Shown piece by piece: positions 1-4,763 of a stretch of DNA of 6,299 nucleotides. The stretch is from Chloroflexota bacterium. Lineage in GTDB: Bacteria > Chloroflexota > UBA6077 > CF-72. The stretch covers positions 1-6,299 of the forward strand of contig JAFAPL010000960.1 in NCBI GenBank assembly GCA_019247135.1, in the 5' to 3' direction. Under the pieces are notes generated by a model. The model did not search any database. It saw only the letters and a list, made by a program, of their open reading frames with translations, and was not told the origin of the DNA. The number at the start of each line of letters is the position of its first letter. The stretch's first letter is position 1. The translations under genes and the position numbers were made by a program.

Positions 1-89
1 GCCCAGTAGAAGGGAACCATCAGCACGATACCCAGCAAGATGGCAATCGCGTGCAGGCCGAATCGCGAAGTCAGATAACTAAGACGCAC
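1..89 (-). CDS. ABC transporter permease 2 of a sugar-type importer (N-terminal fragment)
   Basis: Only the first 29 codons are in the window; the gene runs off the left edge. Reading from a GTG at 89-87, the peptide begins VRLSYLTSRFGLHAIAILLG and continues into a hydrophobic stretch (IVLMVPFYW). A short basic N-terminus followed directly by a first membrane helix is typical of the second (MalG-like) permease of CUT1 carbohydrate ABC importers. The start overlaps the last 11 bases of permease 1, as expected for translationally coupled permease pairs. A purine-rich stretch (GAAGGG) lies 7 bases upstream inside permease 1. What is seen is the start, the overlap and the hydrophobic segment; the MalG-like identity comes mainly from gene order. 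The EAA loop that would confirm it lies outside the window. Confidence 0.75.
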   Translation of the reverse strand, partial: MRLSYLTSRFGLHAIAILLGIVLMVPFYW

Positions 90-1056
90 GCTCCGACCCT
101 TCGCCCGCGTAGTAGACCCAACTGCGTGACGCGCGAAACTGCACGTACGTGAAAACGCTCAGCAGGATGAACAGGATCCAGGCCAGCGTTGCGCCGTAGC
201 CCATGTCGAAAAACTCGAACGACGTGCGATAGATATGGAGTCCGTACAACCAGGTGGCGTAGGCCGGCCCGCCTTTTGTAGCGACGAACGGGACTTCGAA
301 CGTCTGGAAGGCGGCAATGCAGGCGAGAACAGAATTGAAGAAGAGGGTCGGCGAGATCATCGGCAGTGTCACGTGCCAGAAGCGGGCGCGAGCACTGGCG
401 CCGTCGATCGCCGCGACTTCGTAGAGCTCCTGCGGGATGCCCTGCAGCCCGGCAAGAAAGATGACCATCAGCGTGCCACCGATCGCGCCCCACAGTGCGA
501 CTGCCATCAGCGCGGGCATCGCCCAGCCGGGGTCCGTGAACCAGCCGGGGCCCTTGAAGCCCGTGCCGGTCAGGTGAAACCCAATTTGCCAGATGAGCTC
601 GTTGAGCATCCCGTACTGCGGATTGAGGACCCACAACCAGACGTAGGCCGCCGCCACCACGGGCACCAGGTGGGGCATGAAGAAGACGGTGCGGTAGATC
701 GATGCGCCCCGCAGCCGCTGGTTCAGCAGCATCGCGACGAGGAGGGCGCCGAACACGCTGAGTGGCACCACCACGACCGTGTAGAGTGCCGTGCGTCCGA
801 CAGTCGGCCAGAAGAGCTCGTCGCCCGTGAAGGCCTTGAGCCAGTTATCGAGGCCGACGAACGTGATGTCCCGGCCGAGGGTGAAGTTGAAGAAGCTCAG
901 CGCGAGTGAGAACAGGATCGGCCCGAGGACGAAAACCGTCAGGCCGATGAGCCACGGCAATAGAAAGATGTAGGCCCACAGCGTTTGCTCGCGGTTCAGT
1001 GATGGCCGTGCGGAAGCTCGTGGAGCGCTGCGCGCGGCGACCCGCGTTGCGGCCAC
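79..1056 (-). CDS. Carbohydrate ABC transporter permease 1 (MalF/UgpA-like, CUT1 family)
   Basis: This 325-residue inner-membrane protein should form half of the translocation channel of a binding-protein-dependent importer. Hydrophobic segments lie near residues 26-52, 92-113, 121-145, 178-203, 236-258 and 287-307, giving the usual six helices. The ATPase-docking EAA loop is clear at about 209-236: ELYEVAAIDGASARARFWHV, then TLPMISP. It matches the EAA-x3-G-x9-I-x-LP pattern of binding-protein-dependent permeases. The N-terminal 20 residues are Ala/Arg-rich and probably cytoplasmic. The GTG start at 1056-1054 directly abuts the TGA of the binding-protein gene (TGAGTG), with a GGGGG run 5 bases upstream as a possible ribosome binding site, so translational coupling is likely. 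Length and layout are normal for the family. The solute cannot be read from the sequence; sugars, sugar alcohols or glycerol-phosphate are the family's usual cargo. No ATPase gene is in view; CUT1 systems often share one encoded elsewhere. Confidence 0.93.
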   Translation of the reverse strand: MAATRVAARSAPRASARPSLNREQTLWAYIFLLPWLIGLTVFVLGPILFSLALSFFNFTLGRDITFVGLDNWLKAFTGDELFWPTVGRTALYTVVVVPLSVFGALLVAMLLNQRLRGASIYRTVFFMPHLVPVVAAAYVWLWVLNPQYGMLNELIWQIGFHLTGTGFKGPGWFTDPGWAMPALMAVALWGAIGGTLMVIFLAGLQGIPQELYEVAAIDGASARARFWHVTLPMISPTLFFNSVLACIAAFQTFEVPFVATKGGPAYATWLYGLHIYRTSFEFFDMGYGATLAWILFILLSVFTYVQFRASRSWVYYAGEGSERAS

Positions 1057-2541
1057 TCAGACCCCCGGTTTGTCGAGAATCGCTTGAATCTGCTTGGCAG
1101 TGCTGTCGGCGAAGGTGTTGACATCGGTCTGCCCGAGCGTGACCTTCAGGAACTCGTTCAGCAGGATCGGCTCCGTTTCCTGGAAGCGCCCATTGGCCGG
1201 ATGGTTCCAGGGAAGCATGTCGGGCGCCGGCGGCAACACCATCACTTTGGCGATGTTCGCCAGCTTCGGCGCAGCTTTACGGAACTCGTCGCTATCCCAC
1301 ACGTCGAAGCGACTGCCCGGGCTTCCCAGACCGTTCGTAAAGCGCTCGATCCCGTGCCGTTGGCTGGTGAAGAGTTGCGACAACACGATCCACGCTTTGT
1401 CGGGAATCTTGCTCGCCATGGTCACGCCTTTGCCATCGGACGATACCTGCGTCGCATGTTTGCCGGTGGATCCGAGTGGATTCGGGAAGACGTCCATCTC
1501 GAACGGGTCCGGTCGTTGCGCGATCTGGCCCGGCCACGCGGAGGCGGCGAAGCTCGTGGCGACCACCATGCCGACCTTCTGACTCTGGAAGAGCTCCTGT
1601 CGCTGTTCGTCGATGTCCGGCTGCCAAGGGAACCCCGCGCCGGAGCTGTACATCTGGGCGAGGACGTTGAGCGCTTGCTTCGACTGGTCGGTGTTGAGCA
1701 GGCACTGCTTTCCGTCGGCATCGAACAGGTCACCCCCGAAGGCGCGCAGCAAGCTGACCATGCCTTCGTTGCACGAGGTGTCGTTGATGGGAGGGATGAT
1801 CCCGTAGACGGTGGTGCGTCCACCCTCTGATTTGGTCAGGCCTTTGGCGAGGGTGAGCATGTCGTCGTAGGTCCAGTTGCCGTCGGCGGGCGGCATCTTG
1901 AGCCCGAGCTTCTGGACCATCGTGGTATTGACGTAGTACTGGTTGTTGCCCGGGTGGCCGACCACGGGCAGGCCCCACAGCTTGCCGTCCCGCGTGTAGG
2001 TCTTGATGTTGCCTGGCCAGAACTGCTTCTGGTCATTGTTGAGCCACTGCTGGTCGCTCTGGTAGAGCGAGTTCAGATCGCGCACGACGCCTTTCAACTG
2101 GAGCTCGGAGACCAGCGGCGCCAGGTTGATGCGTACGGTGTCGCCGATCTGGCCGGTGGCAGCCAGGGCAAGTTGTTTGGCGTGCATTTCCGCGCGCGGG
2201 AACCACTCGCGCTCGACGTGAATGTCGGGGTGCGCGTCTTCGAATCTGGCGACGAACGCGTCGTACCAGTCGCCTTGCTGGCCGGGGTTGCCCTGGAGCC
2301 AGTCGTGGTCGCGGACGGTGACACGTTGGACGGTCGAGTTCGGCTGAGTTGCGGCCTGAGGCGCACTTGTTGGCGCGGGCGCTGGTGCGCCACCGCCGCC
2401 AGTGCTTGGAGCGGGAACGGGCGGCGCTGGAGAACCGCAGGCTGCCACGATGACGGAACCTGGAATGGTGCCCAGCACGAGCGCTGTCGTGCGTAGGACC
2501 TGGCGACGTGAGAGACGCTGTGACAGTGCGTTGCGATCCAT
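1057..2541 (-). CDS. ABC transporter substrate-binding lipoprotein with twin-arginine signal (SBP family 1)
   Basis: This 494-residue extracytoplasmic solute receptor would feed the adjacent permeases. The N-terminus has a twin-arginine motif (SRRQVLR, residues 11-17), a hydrophobic core (about 18-33) and a lipobox VAAC with the lipidated Cys at 35, predicting a folded, Tat-exported, membrane-anchored lipoprotein. Residues 36-68 are a Pro/Ala/Gly/Ser-rich flexible linker, so the protein is longer than a usual 420-450-residue family-1 binding protein. Family hallmarks follow: WYDAFVARFEDAHPDIHVE near 92-110, DGKLWGLPVVG near 185-195, and the YYVNTTMVQKLGL..P..NWTYDDMLTLAKGLTK block near 202-237. 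The ATG at 2541-2539 is preceded by AGGGGG 12 bases upstream, rather far for a ribosome binding site. A promoter-like element lies in the 73-base gap separating it from the dehydrogenase. Its TGA directly abuts the permease GTG. Aromatic residues are abundant, as in carbohydrate binders, but the ligand is unknown. Confidence 0.93.
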   Translation of the reverse strand: MDRNALSQRLSRRQVLRTTALVLGTIPGSVIVAACGSPAPPVPAPSTGGGGAPAPAPTSAPQAATQPNSTVQRVTVRDHDWLQGNPGQQGDWYDAFVARFEDAHPDIHVEREWFPRAEMHAKQLALAATGQIGDTVRINLAPLVSELQLKGVVRDLNSLYQSDQQWLNNDQKQFWPGNIKTYTRDGKLWGLPVVGHPGNNQYYVNTTMVQKLGLKMPPADGNWTYDDMLTLAKGLTKSEGGRTTVYGIIPPINDTSCNEGMVSLLRAFGGDLFDADGKQCLLNTDQSKQALNVLAQMYSSGAGFPWQPDIDEQRQELFQSQKVGMVVATSFAASAWPGQIAQRPDPFEMDVFPNPLGSTGKHATQVSSDGKGVTMASKIPDKAWIVLSQLFTSQRHGIERFTNGLGSPGSRFDVWDSDEFRKAAPKLANIAKVMVLPPAPDMLPWNHPANGRFQETEPILLNEFLKVTLGQTDVNTFADSTAKQIQAILDKPGV

Positions 2542-2577
2542 TACGCCTGCAATCCCCCTGAGTTCGCGAGCAGCGCA

Positions 2578-2606
2578 ACGGTACGTGCATGCGCCGGGTG
2601 TGTCAA
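2578..2606 (-). promoter_or_regulatory. Candidate sigma-70-like promoter of the transporter genes
   Basis: On the minus strand a perfect TTGACA (2606-2601) is followed by exactly 17 bases and then TACCGT (2583-2578). The latter matches the -10 consensus at its three most conserved positions (first T, A, last T). Transcription would begin near 2571, giving a leader of about 30 bases before the binding-protein ATG. It lies just after the dehydrogenase stop, so it could drive the transporter independently of the upstream gene. A GCATGC palindrome (2587-2592) sits in the spacer. The -10 is poor and the genome's promoter consensus is unknown. Confidence 0.4.
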
Positions 2607-2614
2607 CGCAACCA

Positions 2615-3424
2615 TTAGAGTGCGGAGCCGCCGTCGACGGTCAGCATGGAACCTGTAATCATCTCGGCGTCGTCGGAGACGACGAACAGGAACGCTCTCG
2701 CGATGTCCTCGGCCGTTTGCAGTCGACCCAGAGGGGTCGCCGACAAGCGTCGGTTGTAGTTGTCAGGGTTGTCGATGCTCGTGCGCTGATCGTTGGGACT
2801 GTACGGCGAGTCGTCACGGATGAAGGGCGTGTCTACGTGGCCCGGAGAGACGAGCACGCAGCGAATGTTCTCGCGCGCATACGTGGCCGCCGTCGAACGG
2901 GTCAGCCCCACGAGGCCCATCTTTGCCGCCCCGTATCCGGGACTGCCGCCGCCCGGACGGATCGAGGCCAGCGACCCCAGATTGACGATCACCCCGCGAC
3001 CGGCTCGTCGCATCGACGGAATCACAGCTTTGGTGCCCAGGAACGAGCCCGTGAGTATCGTGCCCACGATCATGTTCCACATCTCCTCCGTCTGTTCGTC
3101 GAAGGAAACGCGGAAATTCGCGCCAGCGTTGTTGCACAGGATGTTGATTGGCCCGAGCTCGGCCTCGGTCGCCTGTACCGCCTCGTGCCACTCACCCGAC
3201 TGCTGCACGTCCAGACGCACGGCCAGCGCGCGTCCGCCGTCATTGCGAATGTCGTCCGCGACAGTCTGAGCCTTGTCGAGAAACAGGTCAGCGACGCACA
3301 CCGCCGCGCCGTGTTGAGCAAACAGGCGCGCCTGTGCGCCTCCCATTGCGCCGCCGCCGCCCGTGATCAGTGCGACGCGACCGGCAAGTCTGCGTTCGCT
3401 GCGAGCTGAGCTCGGAAACTGCAT
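2615..3424 (-). CDS. Short-chain dehydrogenase/reductase (SDR), classical type
   Basis: This 269-residue protein has the classical SDR Rossmann fold and should oxidise an alcohol or reduce a carbonyl using a nicotinamide cofactor in the cytoplasm. The nucleotide-binding motif is TGGGGAMG (21-28), with Ala replacing the middle glycine of TGxxxGxG. Asp46 at the end of the second strand (VCVADLF) suggests NAD(H) over NADP(H). NNAG is at 98-101, and the catalytic set is Ser151, Tyr164 and Lys168 (YGAAK) with correct spacing. The SPGHVDTP loop (193-200) and the C-terminal TGSMLTVDGG are typical. The ATG at 3424 was chosen because AGGAG lies 10 bases upstream and the fold begins immediately after; an in-frame extension to 3568 adds 48 residues without SDR character and crosses the divergent promoter region. 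It is first in the run leading to the ABC importer, so it may act on the imported compound. Substrate unknown. Confidence 0.93.
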   Translation of the reverse strand: MQFPSSARSERRLAGRVALITGGGGAMGGAQARLFAQHGAAVCVADLFLDKAQTVADDIRNDGGRALAVRLDVQQSGEWHEAVQATEAELGPINILCNNAGANFRVSFDEQTEEMWNMIVGTILTGSFLGTKAVIPSMRRAGRGVIVNLGSLASIRPGGGSPGYGAAKMGLVGLTRSTAATYARENIRCVLVSPGHVDTPFIRDDSPYSPNDQRTSIDNPDNYNRRLSATPLGRLQTAEDIARAFLFVVSDDAEMITGSMLTVDGGSAL

Positions 3425-3434
3425 AGAACGGGAT

Positions 3435-3439
3435 CTCCT
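3435..3439 (-). promoter_or_regulatory. Ribosome binding site deciding the SDR start
   Basis: AGGAG on the minus strand, 10 bases before the ATG at 3424-3422. It supports the 269-residue product over the 317-residue in-frame extension that begins at 3568. Confidence 0.65.
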
Positions 3440-3495
3440 GTGGCAGAATATCCGTCGCTGGCCCAATTCCGTTTCATCGTTCCGACGTTCGCTGG

Positions 3496-3541
3496 TCGCG
3501 ACGGAACCCCAGGTTTCGCGATCGGCTACCAGCAGCCGATC
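3496..3541. promoter_or_regulatory. Symmetric repeat cluster in the divergent promoter region (candidate operator or leader hairpin)
   Basis: The 143-base region between the divergent SDR and zinc-ribbon genes holds several symmetric elements in 46 bases. Two copies of the self-palindromic TCGCGA start 20 bases apart (3496-3501 and 3516-3521). Between them, AACC (3505-3508) and GGTT (3512-3515) form a small inverted repeat. A perfect 8-base inverted repeat GATCGGCT (3520-3527) / AGCCGATC (3534-3541) with a 6-base spacer ends 26 bases before the zinc-ribbon ATG and could fold in its mRNA leader. A regulator binding here could control both genes; this is inference from position and symmetry. 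I could not identify convincing -35/-10 pairs for either divergent gene. Confidence 0.4.
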
Positions 3542-3567
3542 TATTTCAGCACGAGGTGCCGTTGCCA

Positions 3568-3939
3568 ATGCCGGCTGATACCACTCTGACGTGCCGCGAT
3601 TGCGGCCAGGCGTTCGTTTTCACGAGCGGCGAGCAGGATTTTTATGCTGCCCGCGGCTACTCCGAGCCCAGCCGCTGCGCGGATTGTCGGGCCGCGCGTA
3701 AGGCCGAGCGGGGCTACTCTGGCGGCAGCTCGTACACGTCCTACGGTTCGGGCGGCGGGTACGGTCGCTCGGGCGGCAGCCGAGGTCCGCGAGAGATGTA
3801 CAGCGCCACGTGCTCGAGCTGTGGCAAAGAGGCGCAGGTGCCATTCCAGCCGACTGGCGACAAGCCAGTGTATTGCTCGGACTGCTTTCAGCAGCGGGGT
3901 GGTGGAAATCGCGGCGGCTACGGTCGGGGGCGCCGCTAA
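3568..3939 (+). CDS. Two-zinc-ribbon protein with Gly/Tyr/Ser-rich linker and RGG-like tail
   Basis: This 123-residue small, basic, probably cytoplasmic protein has two four-cysteine zinc-binding modules. The first uses C9, C12, C37 and C40 (CxxC-x24-CxxC, resembling the zf-trcl type: TCRDCGQAF..., SRCADCRAARK). The second uses C82, C85, C103 and C106 with exactly 17 residues between the pairs, matching the known CxxC-x17-CxxC domain. Residues 49-73 are a low-complexity GYSGGSSYTSYGSGGGYG-type linker, and the C-terminus (110-123) is an RGG/RG-rich tail ending GGYGRGRR. Such tails usually bind RNA, so a nucleic-acid-binding role is plausible but not shown. The ATG at 3568 has GAGG 11 bases upstream; an in-frame GTG at 3556 or TTG at 3562 would add four or two residues. 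An unknown small gene starts immediately at its TAA. The gene diverges from the SDR, sharing a repeat-rich intergenic region. The family is recurrent in environmental bacteria, without an established function that I know of. Confidence 0.88.
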   Translation: MPADTTLTCRDCGQAFVFTSGEQDFYAARGYSEPSRCADCRAARKAERGYSGGSSYTSYGSGGGYGRSGGSRGPREMYSATCSSCGKEAQVPFQPTGDKPVYCSDCFQQRGGGNRGGYGRGRR

Positions 3940-4230
3940 GTGCCGCGCCGCCAGCAGCGGCGACCGGCCTTTCGGCCGCCAAAGGGTGCGCGCAGCGCGC
4001 GAATGGAGGACACCGGCGCGCTGGACGCGAGTGCCCGCCGCCTGATTGTCACGCATGGCAGCGATCCCGTCCGCTTGGAAGCGCTCGTGCGCGACCTGGT
4101 GCAACTGCGGGATGAGGCCGACCGTCTTGCGTTCGACGAACCGTCGCCAGACGCGCTGCGCGAGTACCGTCGGGCAGCGCGTGAGCTGGCAGAGGCGCAG
4201 CGTGCGCTCGACCTGGTCGGCGGCAGCTGA
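3940..4230 (+). CDS. Small helical protein of unknown function
   Basis: I do not recognise this 96-residue product. The GTG start at 3940 directly follows the TAA of the zinc-ribbon gene (TAAGTG), suggesting translational coupling, with a GGGGG run about 10 bases upstream. An in-frame ATG at 4003 would give 75 residues but has only a weak upstream AGGG, and GC-rich repeats lie in front of it. If the longer form is made, residues 1-21 are strongly basic (PRRQQRRPAFRPPKGARSAR). The rest is acidic/Leu/Ala-rich and looks like two or three helices: ARRLIVTHG then VRLEALVRDLVQLRDEADRL, and ALREYRRAARELAEAQRALDLV. Heptad-like Leu/Ala spacing hints at a helical hairpin or coiled coil. No cysteines, signal peptide or membrane segment are present. 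Codon use is typical of neighbouring genes (G/C third positions), supporting a real gene. Joint translation with the zinc-ribbon protein suggests partnership, but this is only contextual. Confidence 0.6.
   Translation: MPRRQQRRPAFRPPKGARSARMEDTGALDASARRLIVTHGSDPVRLEALVRDLVQLRDEADRLAFDEPSPDALREYRRAARELAEAQRALDLVGGS
3965..4000 (+). other. Adjacent short inverted repeats around the alternative start
   Basis: CGGCC-TTTC-GGCCG (3965-3978) can form a 5-bp hairpin. GCGCGC-A-GCGCGC (3988-4000) is a self-complementary block ending two bases before the in-frame ATG at 4003. Neither is followed by a T-run, so they are not a convincing terminator for the zinc-ribbon gene. They may simply reflect the Arg/Pro/Ala codons of the basic N-terminus of the small protein. 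Confidence 0.3.
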
Positions 4231-4237
4231 CGCCGCC
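4219..4237 (+). terminator. Weak terminator-like hairpin at the end of the small gene
   Basis: GGCGGC (4219-4224) and GCCGCC (4232-4237) pair around a 7-base loop containing the TGA stop (4228-4230). There is no following T-run, so it could slow or protect transcript ends but is a poor intrinsic terminator. The following 46 bases to the VOC gene hold only a TACAAT (4257-4262) without a matching -35, and the VOC ribosome binding site. Confidence 0.25.
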
Positions 4238-4272
4238 CGCTCGCGCCACGCGCCCATACAATCCGCCCCATA

Positions 4273-4278
4273 GGGGAG
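4273..4278 (+). promoter_or_regulatory. Strong ribosome binding site of the VOC gene
   Basis: GGGGAG lies 5 bases before the ATG at 4284, the best-placed Shine-Dalgarno sequence in the window. It fixes the start of the VOC protein and suggests efficient translation independent of the upstream small gene. Confidence 0.75.
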
Positions 4279-4283
4279 AGCAG

Positions 4284-4760
4284 ATGTTCAAGATCCAGAG
4301 ACTCAATCACGCCGTGCTCTACGTCCGCGACGCGCAGCGCGTCGCCCGGTTCTACCAGGACGTTCTTGGTTTCGCGGTGCGGGCCCAGATGGGCGATCGC
4401 GCCGTGTTCCTGATCACCAACGACGCCACTTCCAACAATCACGACCTGGGTCTGTTCACCATCGACCCGAATGCGCCTGGGCCGACCCGCGGTGAGCGCG
4501 TTGGTCTCTACCACCTGGCGTGGCAGGTCGACACGCTTCCGGAGCTGGCCGAGGTGCGAGACAAGCTGGTCGAAGCGAATGCGCTCGTGGGTGTGAACGA
4601 CCACGGTTCGAGCCTGAGCCTGTACGCGCAGGATCCCGACGGTAACGAGTTCGAAGTCTTCTGGGGCGTACCTGAAGAAGAATGGGAGACGCGCAAGGGC
4701 GGCTATCTGGATATCGAAGGCGAGATAGCAAAGCGCGGCCTGACCGGCGCTCGCGCCTGA
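4284..4760 (+). CDS. VOC-superfamily protein (catechol-2,3-dioxygenase/glyoxalase fold)
   Basis: This 158-residue, single-domain vicinal-oxygen-chelate protein has two beta-alpha-beta-beta-beta modules. Its metal-ligand triad is in the expected places: His9 (LNHAVLYV), His77 (LYHLAWQV) and Glu124 in DPDGNEFEVFW. His53 (NNHDLGLF) and Tyr114 (LSLYAQDPDGN) correspond in position to conserved residues of small extradiol-dioxygenase-like members. RVARFYQDVLGF (19-30) is the classic first-module signature. The family includes ring-cleaving extradiol dioxygenases, glyoxalases and antibiotic-resistance proteins. The overall pattern (YHLAWQVDTLPEL ... SLYAQDPDGN) favours the dioxygenase-like group acting on a catechol-type or other vicinal substrate, but the reaction is not determined by sequence alone. 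Residues 128-158 form a polar, charged C-terminal extension. The ATG has GGGGAG 5 bases upstream. Its stop is three bases from the stop of the convergent amidohydrolase gene. Confidence 0.9.
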   Translation: MFKIQRLNHAVLYVRDAQRVARFYQDVLGFAVRAQMGDRAVFLITNDATSNNHDLGLFTIDPNAPGPTRGERVGLYHLAWQVDTLPELAEVRDKLVEANALVGVNDHGSSLSLYAQDPDGNEFEVFWGVPEEEWETRKGGYLDIEGEIAKRGLTGARA

Positions 4761-4763
4761 CGC

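Noticed and set aside
235..909. 224-codon plus-strand open frame inside permease 1
   Set aside because: Acidic/Arg/His-rich composition produced by reading hydrophobic membrane codons on the opposite strand; the permease has the EAA loop and six helices.
1084..1830. 248-codon plus-strand open frame inside the binding-protein gene
   Set aside because: Antisense shadow of a clear SBP gene; no recognisable motif or ribosome binding site.
2402..3409. 335-codon open frame on the plus strand opposite the SDR and the start of the binding protein
   Set aside because: It lies antisense to two genes with unmistakable family motifs, spans their intergenic gap, and its translation (Arg/His/Ala-rich) shows no domain. 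Long antisense frames are common in GC-rich DNA.
3425..3568. 48-residue N-terminal extension of the SDR
   Set aside because: The peptide lacks SDR features, a good AGGAG precedes the internal ATG at 3424, and the extension would consume the whole divergent promoter region.
3709..3786. Gly/Ser/Tyr-codon repeats in the zinc-ribbon gene as a tandem DNA repeat or CRISPR-like array
   Set aside because: The units are irregular and in frame, encoding a low-complexity linker; there are no uniform repeats with unique spacers.
3541..4257. 238-codon minus-strand open frame across the zinc-ribbon and small genes
   Set aside because: Ala/Arg-rich low-complexity translation opposite a gene with eight properly spaced cysteines; no domain.
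4257..4262. TACAAT as the -10 box of a VOC promoter
   Set aside because: No -35-like hexamer occurs at 16-18 bases upstream, and it sits very close to the ribosome binding site, leaving an implausibly short leader.
3936..4604. 222-codon minus-strand open frame opposite the small gene and the VOC gene
   Set aside because: Crosses two plus-strand genes and their ribosome binding site; the VOC metal triad shows the plus strand is coding.
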